Shown here: positions 1-10,208 of the stretch, in pieces | Layout: every line of letters starts with the position of its first letter | How positions within the stretch are numbered: the stretch's first letter is position 1 | From: Desulfobacteraceae bacterium | GTDB taxonomy: Bacteria > Desulfobacterota > Desulfobacteria > Desulfobacterales > Desulfosalsimonadaceae | DNA length: 64,000 nucleotides | NCBI GenBank assembly: GCA_003599885.1 | Contig: QZKW01000012.1 | Location: 1-64,000, forward strand | Direction: 5' to 3' | Notes under the pieces: model-generated | Databases searched by the model: none | What the model was told of the DNA's origin: nothing | Seen by the model: only the letters and a program-made list of their open reading frames with translations | Position numbers and translations under genes: made by a program

Positions 1-569
1 CTGGTGTTTTTGACCATGAAAATCCAGTCGGTCATGGCCGGAGAATATACGGCGCCACCTGCCGTGGGCCCCATAATGGCGGAAATCTGCGGAATCACTC
101 CCGAACAAAGGGAATTGCGGTAAAAGATTTCACCGTATCCGCACAGGGCGTCCACCCCTTCCTGGATTCGGGCGCCGCCGGAATCGTTCATACCCACCAC
201 CGGTGCGCCCGCCTTGTGGGCCATGTCCATAATTTTGCATATTTTTTTGGAATGCATCTCCCCAAGCGATCCGGCTCTTGCCGTGAAATCCTGGGCATAG
301 GCAAACACCGGCCTCCCCTCCACCCGGCCATATCCGGTGATCACGCCGTCTGCGGGGATATCAACCGATTCCATGCCAAAGTTAACACACCGGTGTTTGA
401 CGAACATATCCACTTCACGGAACGTATCCGGGTCAAACAGTGCTTGCAGCCTTTCTCTGGCTGTCAGACGTCCTTTTTCCTTGTGTTTTGCTACCGCTTT
501 GTCGCCGCCCATGGCATGCATTTTCTGCTTCAGCGCCTGGAGTTCGTTAATTTTTTCCGCAGTGCCCAT
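1..569 (-). CDS. Acyl-CoA (propionyl-CoA type) carboxylase carboxyltransferase subunit, partial
   Basis: About 189 N-terminal residues are present and the rest lies beyond the left edge. The translation starts [11 protein letters not shown] and contains the biotin-dependent carboxyltransferase signatures [29 protein letters not shown] and [14 protein letters not shown], where the glycine-rich loops bind acyl-CoA and biotin. The start at 569 follows GGATAAG. It is the last visible gene of the tetR-mce-mcm-meaB operon, 51 bp after meaB. The context points to propionyl-CoA/methylmalonyl-CoA interconversion. Propionyl-CoA carboxylase beta, methylmalonyl-CoA decarboxylase alpha and the transcarboxylase 12S subunit share this fold and cannot be separated from the fragment. 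Confidence 0.9.
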   Translation of the reverse strand, partial: MGTAEKINELQALKQKMHAMGGDKAVAKHKEKGRLTARERLQALFDPDTFREVDMFVKHRCVNFGMESVDIPADGVITGYGRVEGRPVFAYAQDFTARAGSLGEMHSKKICKIMDMAHKAGAPVVGMNDSGGARIQEGVDALCGYGEIFYRNSLCSGVIPQISAIMGPTAGGAVYSPAMTDWIFMVKNT

Positions 570-620
570 TATCTTATCCTTTATGCATGTGAATAAATCC
601 GGGTGAATACATCCGGTTCT

Positions 621-1601
621 TCAGTTAACGTTTATCGCATCCAGCATTTTTTTAACCGCAGTGGTCGGTGTGATGGTTCCCTTTACCACCGCATTCGTCA
701 ATTCCGGCAGCATGTGACGGATCCGGGGCATCTGATAAAACCAGTCCTTAAGTCCTTCTTCCAAGAGCTGGCCCATCCATTCTAAAGCCTGTTCTTGTCT
801 TTTGCGACCAAGCGCGCCGCTTTCGGTCATGGCTTCACAGTACTTACAAACAACCCCCCAGATTTCCTCAATGCCGGCGGTTTGGATGGCGCTGCATGTA
901 AACACCTGCGGCGTCCATCCGGTATCCGATGGCGCAAACAGATGTAGAGCGTTTTCATAGGCCTTTTTCGCCACCATGGCTTTTTCAATATTATCATTGT
1001 CGGCTTTGTTGACGGCAATGGCATCGGCCAGTTCCACAATCCCGCGTTTGATCCCCTGTAGCTCATCTCCTGCCCCGGCCAGGATCAGCAGGAGAAAAAA
1101 ATCCACCATAGATGCGACGGATGTTTCCGACTGCCCCACGCCAACGGTCTCAATAATAATCACATCATAACCGGCAGCTTCGCAGGCCAGCATGGATTCC
1201 CTGGTTTTCCGGGAAACACCGCCTAACGTTCCGCCGGTAGGGGATGGGCGGATAAAAGCGTTTTCCTCGACTGAAAGTTTTTCCATGCGGGTTTTATCGC
1301 CCAGGATGCTCCCGCCGCTGCGGGCGCTGCTGGGGTCCACGGCAAGAATCGCCACCCGGTGGCCACGGGAGGTAAGAAGCATCCCAAGGCTTTCAATAAA
1401 TGTGCTCTTACCGACCCCCGGTACGCCGGTGATGCCCAGCCGGACAGACTTGCCGGTATAAGGCAGAAGTCCTTCCATGACCAAAGCCGTCAATTCCTGA
1501 TGTGCGGGAAGCGCGCTTTCAATCAGGGTAATGGTTTTTGCGAGAATCTTCCGGTTACCCGCCCGAACCCCCGCCACATAATAGTCGGGATCGGTTTCCA
1601 T
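621..1601 (-). CDS. meaB: MeaB/ArgK-type GTPase, methylmalonyl-CoA mutase chaperone
   Basis: This 326-residue G3E-type P-loop GTPase belongs to the family that loads and protects adenosylcobalamin in methylmalonyl-CoA mutase. Visible motifs are Walker A GVPGVGKST at 59-67, the VDPSS segment near 89, ETVGVGQSE near 151 and the guanine-specificity motif NKAD at 198-201. Its ATG overlaps the stop codon of the mutase gene by one base (TAATG), which implies translational coupling with its client. Length is normal for the family. The old ArgK kinase name for this family is obsolete. Confidence 0.95.
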   Translation of the reverse strand: METDPDYYVAGVRAGNRKILAKTITLIESALPAHQELTALVMEGLLPYTGKSVRLGITGVPGVGKSTFIESLGMLLTSRGHRVAILAVDPSSARSGGSILGDKTRMEKLSVEENAFIRPSPTGGTLGGVSRKTRESMLACEAAGYDVIIIETVGVGQSETSVASMVDFFLLLILAGAGDELQGIKRGIVELADAIAVNKADNDNIEKAMVAKKAYENALHLFAPSDTGWTPQVFTCSAIQTAGIEEIWGVVCKYCEAMTESGALGRKRQEQALEWMGQLLEEGLKDWFYQMPRIRHMLPELTNAVVKGTITPTTAVKKMLDAINVN

Positions 1602-3727
1602 TAAAGATTTTCCAACACGTTCAGCACCTGGTTGGCGGATTCGGTGATGACCGAACCGGGACCGAAAATTTTGGAAACACCCGCAGCATACAGGAAGTCA
1701 TAATCCGCAGGGGGAATCACCCCGCCGGCAACCACCAGCACATCTCCGGCGCCATCTTTTTTCAGGTTTTCTATCAGCTCCGGTATCAGGATTTTATGAC
1801 CTGCTGCAAGGCTCGACACCCCCACCACATGCACATCGTTTTCAATAGCCATGCGGGCGGCCTCAGCCGGGGTCTGGAACATGGGACTGATATCCACATC
1901 AAACCCGAAATCCGCAAACGCGGTGGCAACCACTTTTATGCCCCTGTCATGGCCGTCCTGGCCCATTTTGGTTACCAGGATGCGAGGGCGGCGCCCATGT
2001 TTTTCCGCAAACAGTCCGGTTCGTTTCCGCAAGGACGCGACGATTTCACTGTCCTTAAACTCAGACGCATAAACGCCTGAAATACACTGAGTGGTAGCCA
2101 CATAGCGTCCAAATACATTTTCCATGGCGTCTGAAATCTCTCCCACTGAGGCCCGTGCACGGACTGCGTCAATGCAAACTTCAAGCAAGTTACCGCCGGA
2201 TGCGGCGCAATGGGTCACGGCAGCAAGGGCTTTTTCAACTGCAGCTTTATCTCGTTTTTCCTTTATCTCTTTGAGCCGGGCCACCTGCTGGTTTCTGACT
2301 TCCGCCGATATTTCACGCACATCAATAGCCGCTTCATCGGGCACCAGATATTTATTCACGCCCACAATCACATCTTTGCCCTGGTCAATGCGTGCCTGAC
2401 GGCGGGCTGCGGATTCTTCGATCCGCATTTTCGGCATTCCGGAGATAATGGCCTTGGCCATGCCGCCCATCTCATTCACTTCATCAATAATTTTCCGGGC
2501 TTTCTGGATGATGGCCTGGGTCAGGGATTCCACATAATAGGAACCGCCCAGGGGATCCACCACACGGGTGACCTGGGATTCCTCCTGAATCACAATCTGG
2601 GTATTTCGGGCGACCCGGGCCGAGAGATCCGTGGGCAGGCTCACCGCTTCATCAAATGAATTCGTATGCAGGGACTGGGTGCCGCCCAGAACAGCAGCCA
2701 GACACTCCAGTGTGGTCCGGATGATATTGTTGTAAGGATCCTGCTGAGTCAGGCTCCACCCGGATGTCTGGCAATGGGTGCGCAGCATCAGGGACTGCGG
2801 ATTTTTGGGATTGAACTGCTTCATCAGATCGGCCCACAAAAACCGGGCAGCCCGGAGCATGGCGATTTCCATAAAAAAATTCATACCGATGCCGAAGAAA
2901 AACGATAACCGGGGGGCGAAATCATCAATATCCAGGCCTGCGTTTAATGCGGCCTTCACATATTCAATGCCGTCGGCGATGGTGAAAGCCGTCTGAAGCA
3001 CGGAATCCGCGCCGGCTTCCATCATATGATACCCGCTGATGCTCACGGTGTTGAATTTTGGCATATTCCGGGAGCAATAGCCGATAATGTCCGACACAAT
3101 CCGCATGGAGGGCTCCGGCGGATAGATATAGGTGTTCCGGGTCAGGTATTCTTTTAATATATCATTCTGAATCGTTCCGGAAAGTTTCGACTGAGGAACC
3201 CCCTGCTCTTCACCGGCCACAATATACCCGGCCAGCACCGGCAAAACAGCGCCGTTCATGGTCATGGACACCGACATTTTATCCAGAGGGATGCCGTCAA
3301 ACAGAATCTTCATGTCTTCCACCGAATCCACCGGCACTCCGGCTTTTCCCACATCACCCACGACCCGCGGATGATCGGAGTCATAACCCCGATGGGTGGG
3401 AAGGTCAAATGCGACGGACAGGCCTTTTTGTCCGGCAGCCAGATTTTTCCGGTAAAAATCATTGGATTCTTTGGCGGTGGAAAAACCGGCGTATTGGCGG
3501 ATGGTCCAGGGGCGGTTCGTGTACATGGTGGCCCGGACCCCTCTGACAAAGGGATCAATCCCCGGAAGGCCATTGACAAAATCTATGTTTTCGATATCTT
3601 CCGCTGTATAAAGCGGTTTGATATCAATACCTTCAGGCGTTGAACGATTCAATGACTCGACCGTCTCATTCCGCAACTCTTTTGCCGCAAGCTGGTTCCA
3701 AACCAGCATTTCAGGATGTTCTGACAT
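1601..3727 (-). CDS. Methylmalonyl-CoA mutase, single-chain
   Basis: A 708-residue adenosylcobalamin-dependent mutase that interconverts (R)-methylmalonyl-CoA and succinyl-CoA. The N-terminal TIM barrel carries [15 protein letters not shown] and the substrate region [14 protein letters not shown]. The C-terminal B12 domain has the base-off cobalamin motif DGHDRG followed by the glycine-rich ASSLAAGHK-like loop. Both domains lie on one chain and no small subunit gene is adjacent, so a homodimeric form is likely. The start at 3727 is chosen because GAGGAAAG lies 5 bp upstream; an in-frame ATG at 3742 would add five residues and has no ribosome site. It sits between mce and meaB and completes propionyl-CoA oxidation or synthesis. 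Confidence 0.95.
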   Translation of the reverse strand: MSEHPEMLVWNQLAAKELRNETVESLNRSTPEGIDIKPLYTAEDIENIDFVNGLPGIDPFVRGVRATMYTNRPWTIRQYAGFSTAKESNDFYRKNLAAGQKGLSVAFDLPTHRGYDSDHPRVVGDVGKAGVPVDSVEDMKILFDGIPLDKMSVSMTMNGAVLPVLAGYIVAGEEQGVPQSKLSGTIQNDILKEYLTRNTYIYPPEPSMRIVSDIIGYCSRNMPKFNTVSISGYHMMEAGADSVLQTAFTIADGIEYVKAALNAGLDIDDFAPRLSFFFGIGMNFFMEIAMLRAARFLWADLMKQFNPKNPQSLMLRTHCQTSGWSLTQQDPYNNIIRTTLECLAAVLGGTQSLHTNSFDEAVSLPTDLSARVARNTQIVIQEESQVTRVVDPLGGSYYVESLTQAIIQKARKIIDEVNEMGGMAKAIISGMPKMRIEESAARRQARIDQGKDVIVGVNKYLVPDEAAIDVREISAEVRNQQVARLKEIKEKRDKAAVEKALAAVTHCAASGGNLLEVCIDAVRARASVGEISDAMENVFGRYVATTQCISGVYASEFKDSEIVASLRKRTGLFAEKHGRRPRILVTKMGQDGHDRGIKVVATAFADFGFDVDISPMFQTPAEAARMAIENDVHVVGVSSLAAGHKILIPELIENLKKDGAGDVLVVAGGVIPPADYDFLYAAGVSKIFGPGSVITESANQVLNVLENL

Positions 3728-3795
3728 ATTGGCTTTCCTCATTTATTGATAGATATCAATATCAATCGCACCGGTTTAAGTTGCCGACAAAATAA

Positions 3796-4200
3796 TTATC
3801 CCCGCTCGCACAATTCCACCAGCACACCGCTGGTGGCTTTTGGATGCAGAAACGCAATTTTAGCGCCACCGGCACCTTTGCGCGGAATTTCATCAATCAG
3901 ACGAACGCCTTTTGACTTAAGCTCGGCCAAAGCACTTTCAATATTTTCGACCCGAAACGCGATATGTTGAATGCCTTCGCCTTTTTTTTCAATGAATTTG
4001 GCGATGGGCCCATCCGGAGAAGTGGATTCCAGGAGTTCCACCTCGCTTTCCCCGACCGGGAAAAAAGCCGTTTTAACCTTCTGTTCGGCCACGGTTTCAT
4101 CCCCTTCAAAAGATAATCCCAGGATATCCGACCAGAAATTTTTGCCGTTATCCATGTTTTCAACAGCAATGCCGATATGATCGATTTTCAGTATTTTCAT
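3796..4200 (-). CDS. mce: Methylmalonyl-CoA epimerase
   Basis: A 134-residue vicinal-oxygen-chelate protein that epimerises (S)- and (R)-methylmalonyl-CoA. The duplicated betaalphabetabetabeta fold is visible, with probable metal ligands H8 (DHIGIAV), H79 (QHIAF) and E129 (LVELCE). The ELLE segment near 55 is typical of the family. It lies 68 bp upstream of the mutase in the same operon and supplies the mutase with the correct stereoisomer. Length is exactly that expected. Confidence 0.95.
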   Translation of the reverse strand: MKILKIDHIGIAVENMDNGKNFWSDILGLSFEGDETVAEQKVKTAFFPVGESEVELLESTSPDGPIAKFIEKKGEGIQHIAFRVENIESALAELKSKGVRLIDEIPRKGAGGAKIAFLHPKATSGVLVELCERG

Positions 4201-4248
4201 CCCTCTCTCCTTATAGATTCTTTTAACACATTATATACGATCTTAAAA

Positions 4249-4881
4249 TCACATTTTCCGGGTAATTCCATGAAACAGAATTTCGCACAGGTTGTCGGCC
4301 ATGGCGTCATTATCAATGGAATGATCAAAAATAATGGCCGGAAGACAGGCATGTTCAATACCTCCCAGAATCAACTGGCGGATGCCTGAAGGCGTAATAT
4401 CCTTTCGGATCTCCCCATTTTCAATGCCTTCCTCGATGATTGCCGTTAAAAGACCGGCATACTTTCTGACTATCTGATAAGTTTCACTTTCAAAATATCC
4501 GGGAAAATTCCGGACTTCGAGCAGCTGAATTTTTGAAAACACCCGATCTTCATCATAATAATGAATGGACGCCCAAATGAATTTCCGTATTTTGTTGATG
4601 GCCCCGTGAATGCCCTTCAGATCAAACGTGAGATTTGCGACAAAATCCTGCAGATATTCCGACAGAACCGCATGCAGCAACCCCCTTTTATCTATAAAAT
4701 TCCGATATATCAAGGCCTCGTTCACCCCGGCCACCCGGGATATTTCAGCGGTGGTAATGGAATTGAAATCCTTGTTCCGGAGCAGCTCTTTTAGCGCCTG
4801 GGTGATCTTGAGACGGCTGGGAGGAACGGCAGGCTTTGCCTGAGCCGGTTCAGAAGATAATAATTTTGATTTTTTTACCAT
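4249..4881 (-). CDS. TetR/AcrR-family regulator of the methylmalonyl-CoA operon
   Basis: A 210-residue one-component repressor. The N-terminal helix-turn-helix spans about residues 25-70 (ALKELLRNKDFNSITTAEIS followed by AGVNEALIYRNF). The C-terminal all-helical ligand domain is divergent, as usual. It is the first gene of the operon, 48 bp before mce, so it probably controls its own transcription and that of the propionyl-CoA genes, with an acyl-CoA as a plausible effector. The assignment as local regulator is inferred from position only. Confidence 0.85.
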   Translation of the reverse strand: MVKKSKLLSSEPAQAKPAVPPSRLKITQALKELLRNKDFNSITTAEISRVAGVNEALIYRNFIDKRGLLHAVLSEYLQDFVANLTFDLKGIHGAINKIRKFIWASIHYYDEDRVFSKIQLLEVRNFPGYFESETYQIVRKYAGLLTAIIEEGIENGEIRKDITPSGIRQLILGGIEHACLPAIIFDHSIDNDAMADNLCEILFHGITRKM

Positions 4882-4912
4882 ATCATTATGATGCCTCTAT
4901 CCATGTAAGTAC

Positions 4913-4940
4913 GTATTACTTTATCACGATACCATGTCAA
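4913..4940 (-). promoter_or_regulatory. Candidate sigma-70 promoter for tetR-mce-mcm operon
   Basis: On the minus strand TTGACA (4940-4935) is followed after 16 bp by TAATAC (4918-4913). The -10 overlaps an imperfect palindrome centred on TACGTA (about 4905-4919), a suitable place for a TetR operator. Inferred from consensus only. Confidence 0.4.
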
Positions 4941-4996
4941 TATATTTTTAATACTTCAATATAATATTCTGATATAATACAACTTAAAAATTGATT

Positions 4997-5033
4997 AAAA
5001 AAAAAGACAAAGTAAGCTTTGCTTACTTTGTCT
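4997..5033 (-). terminator. Rho-independent terminator after the GspE-type gene
   Basis: A perfect 13-bp stem (5005-5017 with 5021-5033, AGACAAAGTAAGC) and a TTT loop. On the minus strand it is followed by a run of U from the A tract at 4997-5004. It lies 120 bp after the stop of the ATPase gene and 116 bp before tetR. Confidence 0.9.
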
Positions 5034-5152
5034 GAAATACGCCCAACGTCAGAAGGGGGAAAAATTATGGAATACACAAATTCCGGCCGGCATTATGGAA
5101 TGTCTTTAGGGTTAAGAAAACCGTCTCTATCACCTGCTGCGAGATCTTGAAT

Positions 5153-7459
5153 TTATTTAATACAGACTTTACGAACTTCCTTCAGGTCCGTATGACCATC
5201 GAACACCTTTGCAATGCCATCCTGCTTCAGAGTGGTCATGCCTTCTTCAATGGCCTGATCACGGATTTCGCTCATGGTGCGACGGGTCTGGATCATCTCC
5301 TTGATCTTGTCGGTCCCGATCAATAACTCATGGATACCCATCCTGCCCCGATATCCGGTACCATTGCACACATCACATCCCTCCGGTTTATAGAGGTTCA
5401 ATTCGCTTGTATAGGGAATGTTGATATTCTTTTCAAACAACTCCGGATCATATTCACGGACCAGTTCGTCATATTCAGACCGGGAGGGATTAAACGGTTT
5501 TTTACAATTTTTGCACAGTGTTCGGACCAACCGCTGGGCCAGTATGGCAAGAAGCGCATCCGCAAAATTAAAGGGGTCCATACCCATATCCAAAAGCCGG
5601 GTAATACTTTCAGGGGCGCTGTTGGTATGCAGGGTGGAAAAAACCAGATGCCCGGTAAGAGAGGCTTCAATCCCCATTTGGGTGGTTTCGTGATCCCGCA
5701 TTTCACCGACCATGATCACATCCGGATCCGCACGCAAAAAAGCCCGCATGGCGGTCGCAAAATCAAAACCAATCTTGGGGTGCACCTGGACCTGACGCAA
5801 TCCCCTTTGGGTAATTTCAACCGGATCCTCAGCCGTCCATATTTTGGTTTCCACTTTATTAATAAAAGACAGCGCGGAATGCAGCGTGGTGGTTTTACCG
5901 GAACCCGTAGGGCCGCAAACAAATATCAGGCCGTAAGGCTTAATGATCGTATTGGTAAAACGCTCATAATTGCGTTCTGAAAACCCCATTTTACTAAGCG
6001 GTAGAGGTTCGCCAGCTGCAAGAATACGCATGACCACATCTTCAAGACCGCCCTGGGACGGGACCGTGGCAACACGGAGTTCGATATCCTTTCCCCCGTA
6101 TTTTTTAAAAGCGATTTTGCCGTCCTGGGGTTTGCGCCGTTCGGAAATATCCAGTGACGCCATGATTTTAATACGGGACACGACTGCATTTTTATAGCTG
6201 AAAGGGATTGTCTGATACAAAGTGCAAGCCCCGTCCACACGGATCCGGACCTGGGTGTTCTGCTTTCCGGGATAGGGTTCCAGGTGAATATCGGAAGCCC
6301 CCCGGGCGCAGGCATCCAGAATAATCTTGTTGACAAGCTGCACCACTGCGCTGCTTTCTTCAGAAACGCTGGCTGTTTCTTCTTCAATTTCAGCATCTTC
6401 TGTCTGAAGTTTGGAAAGAATATCATCGATTGATGACATTTCCTTAACATCAGATGTAAACAGGGCGATAATTTTAAGTATATCTTCCTTTAAAGCATAG
6501 GCCAGCTTGATTTTTCTTCGGGAAAAGAGTGTGCGAATCTCATCCACCCGCTGCATGTCTTCGGGATTGTCAATCGCGATGACAATTTCATCCTTTTCCG
6601 TGCGGATCGGCACCCAAACATTGTTTTTCATGAACCCGACCTTTAATCCGGTAAGGAGCTCACCGGGGATAGGCAGGTTTTCTTTGTACTGGATCAAGGG
6701 CAAATCATAATACCGGCTTAGGGCTTCAGCCACGTCTTTTTTGGAAATTTTTAACTCGTCAATCAGAATATTGACAATGGGGACATTTTTTTCACGGGCT
6801 GTGGCAATGGCTTTATTTAATTCTTTCTGAGTCAAAATATTGTTTTGCAGCAGGTAATCAAATTTGCTTTTCCGGCTGCTGGCCATTTTTTTCTGCTTAT
6901 ACAGGGCGATGCCCATAATATTGGCCAGCTCGGTCACGTTCGATTCATCTGTGACAACAAATGGCCCGCCCTCTTTTCTATTGATCAACTGGATGACGCC
7001 CAGAACAAATGATTTGAATATAATCGGGACGACCAGAACCTGCTGGGTCCGGAAACCGGTTTTTTTATCCCAGCTCCGGTCAAATTTTAATTCCGCGTCA
7101 ATAGCGGACAATTCATCCTCATTATAGACATTCTTTATGTTCAGGAGTTTCTGGTGGGCAGCGGCATAACCGGAGATACTGGCATTCGAAATCGGCACAC
7201 GGATTTCAGACACCTCATTGCCGGACTTGAACCTGGACACCAGTTCCCTTTTCACGCCGTCCACATAATAAATGGTGATCCGTTCGGCATTGACCAGATC
7301 AATCATGTCGTTTTTAAGATCAATTAATATTTCATCCAGATTGGACGCGGCATAAATTGAATTGGATATTTCCTGGAGCTTGGTCCGGTATTCGACTTCT
7401 GATTTTAAATGCTGAATATCAGAAGACTGTGCGGTTTTAATATGGGTGTTTAAGACCAT
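5153..7459 (-). CDS. GAF-domain type II secretion/type IV pilus assembly ATPase (GspE/PilB family)
   Basis: A 768-residue hexameric secretion-ATPase family member. Residues about 25-190 form a GAF sensor domain, 200-340 an MshEN/GspE N-terminal domain, and 370-768 the motor. Walker A GPTGSGKTT is at 516-524, the Walker B region DPDVIMVGEMRD at about 578-589, and the His box is GHLVFSTLHTN. A zinc site of two CxxC pairs (C649/C652 and a later CDVC) is typical of GspE/PilB. The ATG at 7459 follows GGAGG by 5 bp; an upstream TTG at 7471 is less likely. No other pilus or type II secretion gene is adjacent, so it is an orphan motor. The GAF fusion suggests ligand control. Confidence 0.9.
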   Translation of the reverse strand: MVLNTHIKTAQSSDIQHLKSEVEYRTKLQEISNSIYAASNLDEILIDLKNDMIDLVNAERITIYYVDGVKRELVSRFKSGNEVSEIRVPISNASISGYAAAHQKLLNIKNVYNEDELSAIDAELKFDRSWDKKTGFRTQQVLVVPIIFKSFVLGVIQLINRKEGGPFVVTDESNVTELANIMGIALYKQKKMASSRKSKFDYLLQNNILTQKELNKAIATAREKNVPIVNILIDELKISKKDVAEALSRYYDLPLIQYKENLPIPGELLTGLKVGFMKNNVWVPIRTEKDEIVIAIDNPEDMQRVDEIRTLFSRRKIKLAYALKEDILKIIALFTSDVKEMSSIDDILSKLQTEDAEIEEETASVSEESSAVVQLVNKIILDACARGASDIHLEPYPGKQNTQVRIRVDGACTLYQTIPFSYKNAVVSRIKIMASLDISERRKPQDGKIAFKKYGGKDIELRVATVPSQGGLEDVVMRILAAGEPLPLSKMGFSERNYERFTNTIIKPYGLIFVCGPTGSGKTTTLHSALSFINKVETKIWTAEDPVEITQRGLRQVQVHPKIGFDFATAMRAFLRADPDVIMVGEMRDHETTQMGIEASLTGHLVFSTLHTNSAPESITRLLDMGMDPFNFADALLAILAQRLVRTLCKNCKKPFNPSRSEYDELVREYDPELFEKNINIPYTSELNLYKPEGCDVCNGTGYRGRMGIHELLIGTDKIKEMIQTRRTMSEIRDQAIEEGMTTLKQDGIAKVFDGHTDLKEVRKVCIK

Positions 7460-7560
7460 TATATCCTCCAAAAATGCGTTGATAAAATCGTAACAACCAG
7501 AATATCCCCATAATGAATGCTTGCGACGTTTTTTGGTTTATCGCGAAGGGCATGCCGGCT

Positions 7561-7875
7561 TTAATCATTGTTCATGGGATTGTTTTTTCTGCTTGAAGAG
7601 GGCCAGTATTTGGTTATTTTTTTAATCCCCCCGCCCATAAGAATGACGGCGATAAGATAAAAACAAAAGCGGAGAAAATACAATCCGGAAGAAAGTTCGC
7701 CTGCAGTTAAAATCCGTTCGGCCACAACAGGGACGCGGAATATTACACCGATCCCCATCACAAATAACGCAACCCCCCATATCAACTGAACCGGATTTTT
7801 ATTGAAATGATCATCTGATTTTATTTTGTCTGATTTCTTTTTGATTGACGGATCTTTTAACTGTAATGGTTTCAT
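7561..7875 (-). CDS. Small two-helix membrane protein, unknown function
   Basis: About 104 residues, not recognised. A lysine- and aspartate-rich N-terminus is followed by two hydrophobic segments (around LIWGVALFVMGIGVIF and LYFLRFCFYLIAVILMGGG) and a basic C-terminus, so an inner-membrane protein with two helices is likely. The ATG at 7875 is preferred; a TTG at 7902 would extend it by nine residues. It lies between the GspE-type ATPase and another small membrane protein on the same strand. No function is assigned. Confidence 0.55.
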   Translation of the reverse strand: MKPLQLKDPSIKKKSDKIKSDDHFNKNPVQLIWGVALFVMGIGVIFRVPVVAERILTAGELSSGLYFLRFCFYLIAVILMGGGIKKITKYWPSSSRKNNPMNND

Positions 7876-8030
7876 TTTAATTACGGATCTCCCTGTAAAC
7901 AACCCATGGAATAAATATTTTTTTACAAGCGGTTCCTTAGAAATGAACCAACTATATCCGTATTGAAGATAGGTGTCAATCTGGCATCATAAAGGCCTTA
8001 TCTCCGATTCTTCGGTATTTCTGCCCGGAT

Positions 8031-8195
8031 CTATTTTTTTTCCGGTTGGATATGGTTCTTGTCTTTCTTTTGGGGAGTGGTCTCTTCCCTTGATTTTTTG
8101 TTCTGCCTGCGATCATGAACAATATAGATGGCGATCAAGGCAAGAATGGTGATACTCGTAAAAAATTCCCACATATAATAATAAGTTTCTGTCAT
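8031..8195 (-). CDS. Small single-helix membrane protein
   Basis: A 54-residue protein with one N-terminal transmembrane helix (about residues 9-27, FFTSITILALIAIYIV) and a highly charged Lys/Glu/Gln tail. The start at 8195 is preceded by AGAGGCG; a longer reading from 8261 lacks a ribosome site. The layout (short periplasmic or buried N-terminus, one helix, charged cytoplasmic tail) resembles small membrane accessory subunits, but no family is recognised. Confidence 0.5.
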   Translation of the reverse strand: MTETYYYMWEFFTSITILALIAIYIVHDRRQNKKSREETTPQKKDKNHIQPEKK

Positions 8196-8268
8196 TTTAA
8201 AGCGCCTCTGTATTAAAATAAAACGTAAACAACCGATCCATGCATTCGTATCACCGGTCACTGTTCAT

Positions 8269-10140
8269 CTAAGCCGACTCCATTGTATCCAGTTCCTGCA
8301 GACGCTGATCAAATGGAATGCGCAGAGATTCGAGGGTTTCAGACAAAGTTTCAAACTCTTCAAAATCGCGGTCAATCAGGCTCTGGCACTGATGAATCTG
8401 CCTCGACATTTGCGAGATTAATTTGCCGTCATTCTTTTCAGATGCGGTTTGCATTTGCGTGTGCAGCTCCCTTAACTGATTTTCATTAACGTCAATGCGT
8501 TTTTCAAGCTCGGCAATGCGTTTTTCAAGGGGATTTAAAGACTTGCCTCTTTCTGAAATAATGGTGGATCGAAGGCGCCGGATCTCCTTTTTATTGATTT
8601 TGGGCAACTTGGCGTCCGAATCGGGAATCTGGGCCTGGGCACTGATATCGTCAACCCCGTCACCCCAGCCATCCATATCCAGAAAACGCTGATAATCGCC
8701 TTCAAATACGGAAATTTCATTGTTTTGAAAAACAATCAGCCGTTCGGCAATCGCATGAAGAAACAGTTCATTATGGGTAACCATAACCACGGCTCCGTCA
8801 AAATTATCAATGGCGGCCAGCAGCGCATCACAGGATTCCATATCAAAATGATTGGAAGGCTCATCCAGGATCAGAAGGTTTATGGGTTGACACAGAAGCT
8901 TTCCGAGCATCACCCGGCTTTTTTCCCCTCCGGACAATACCCCGATTTTTTTTAACGCCGAATCTCCCTCAAACAGCATGGCGCCGGCAATATTCCGGGC
9001 AATCTGGCGGTCAATATCCGGGCTGGTATAAAGAATTTCTTCTTCGATGGTTCGTGAATCATCCAGGGAGGACACATTGGTTTGTTCAAAATACCCGGCG
9101 GACACATCCGAATGATAGCTAATTCCGCCGGTATCCGGCGTCAGTACACCACCGAGCAGTTTTAAAAATGTCGTCTTTCCTGCCCCATTTCTTCCAATCA
9201 CGCAAATCCGGTCTTTGGGAGCGATGGTCAGACTGACATGCGGAATTAATGGGTTGTTTTCATTGTATCCGTAGGTGAGATCTGTAACAGAAGCGAACAT
9301 TTTCCCAGCAAACGGTTTGTTGCGGAAAGAAAAATCAAGATTTTTTAATTTTTCGAGCTTATCCCGTTTTACCAGCTTGTTGAGGGTTTTGACCCTGGAT
9401 TGCACCATACCGGCCAAACGGGCTTTGGCACGGAAACGCGTGACAAACTCTTCAATTTCCCGGCGACGTTTTTCCTCATTGGTGCGTGTTTTTTCATGGA
9501 TCTCTTCCTCAAGAGCGATCTGCATGTAATATTTTTCTGTATTTCCGGTGATTTTACGCACCCGTTGACGATGGATGCCCATTACATGCGTGACGATGGC
9601 ATCCATGAATCCCCTGTCGTGGGTGATAATAAACACTTCATGGGGCCAGTTGATCAAAAACCGCTTAATCCACCTGATTGAGGTGATGTCAAGGTAATTG
9701 GTCGGCTCATCGAGCAATAAAAGGTCTGGTTCCGACAACAGTTCTTTGGTTAAATTCAGCCTTACCTGGAATCCGCCAGACAATTCCCCTGGATTACGCT
9801 GTAAATCATCGGGGGAGAATCCCAGTCCCGCTAGAATTTTATCCACTTTCCAGTATTGCGATTCATCAGCATCTGGGAGGCCTTTTCTTCCTTCGGCCAA
9901 TACTGTTTTTTCCGTAAAAGCAATACTCTGGCGAACATAACCGATGCGGTAATTTTTAGGAAAGGATATTTTTCCGGAATCCGGTTCTTCCAGACCGGCA
10001 AGGATGCGAAACAAGGTGGTTTTGCCATGTCCGTTGCGGCCGACAAGCCCGACCCGTTCCCGGCGATTGATTTTGAAGCAGGCATTTTCAAACAAGATGC
10101 TTGCGCCAAAACTTTTGGTGAGATTATCCGCACTAATCAT
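8269..10140 (-). CDS. ABC-F family ATPase (ribosome-associated)
   Basis: A 623-residue tandem-ATPase protein without membrane segments. ABC domain 1 has GRNGHGKTT (34-42) and signature LSGGFQVRL. A charged interdomain linker contains the basic P-site tRNA interaction region. ABC domain 2 has GRNGAGKTT and LSGGEKSRVML. The C-terminal roughly 90 residues form a coiled coil of the Uup/YheS type (IAELEKRIDVNENQLRELH). ABC-F proteins act on the ribosome E site to relieve stalling or confer protection. Which subfamily it belongs to needs a tree. It is preceded by an NtrC-type regulator 68 bp upstream on the same strand. Confidence 0.9.
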   Translation of the reverse strand: MISADNLTKSFGASILFENACFKINRRERVGLVGRNGHGKTTLFRILAGLEEPDSGKISFPKNYRIGYVRQSIAFTEKTVLAEGRKGLPDADESQYWKVDKILAGLGFSPDDLQRNPGELSGGFQVRLNLTKELLSEPDLLLLDEPTNYLDITSIRWIKRFLINWPHEVFIITHDRGFMDAIVTHVMGIHRQRVRKITGNTEKYYMQIALEEEIHEKTRTNEEKRRREIEEFVTRFRAKARLAGMVQSRVKTLNKLVKRDKLEKLKNLDFSFRNKPFAGKMFASVTDLTYGYNENNPLIPHVSLTIAPKDRICVIGRNGAGKTTFLKLLGGVLTPDTGGISYHSDVSAGYFEQTNVSSLDDSRTIEEEILYTSPDIDRQIARNIAGAMLFEGDSALKKIGVLSGGEKSRVMLGKLLCQPINLLILDEPSNHFDMESCDALLAAIDNFDGAVVMVTHNELFLHAIAERLIVFQNNEISVFEGDYQRFLDMDGWGDGVDDISAQAQIPDSDAKLPKINKKEIRRLRSTIISERGKSLNPLEKRIAELEKRIDVNENQLRELHTQMQTASEKNDGKLISQMSRQIHQCQSLIDRDFEEFETLSETLESLRIPFDQRLQELDTMESA

Positions 10141-10208
10141 AGATGGTTTAAGACTCTGATGAAAATAAAATCATATTGGGATAAACAGAAAAAAAGAAAA
10201 AATCCCAT

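Noticed and set aside
1538-2080. Plus-strand frame opposite the mutase
   Set aside because: It is the antisense of a well-supported gene, open only by codon composition.
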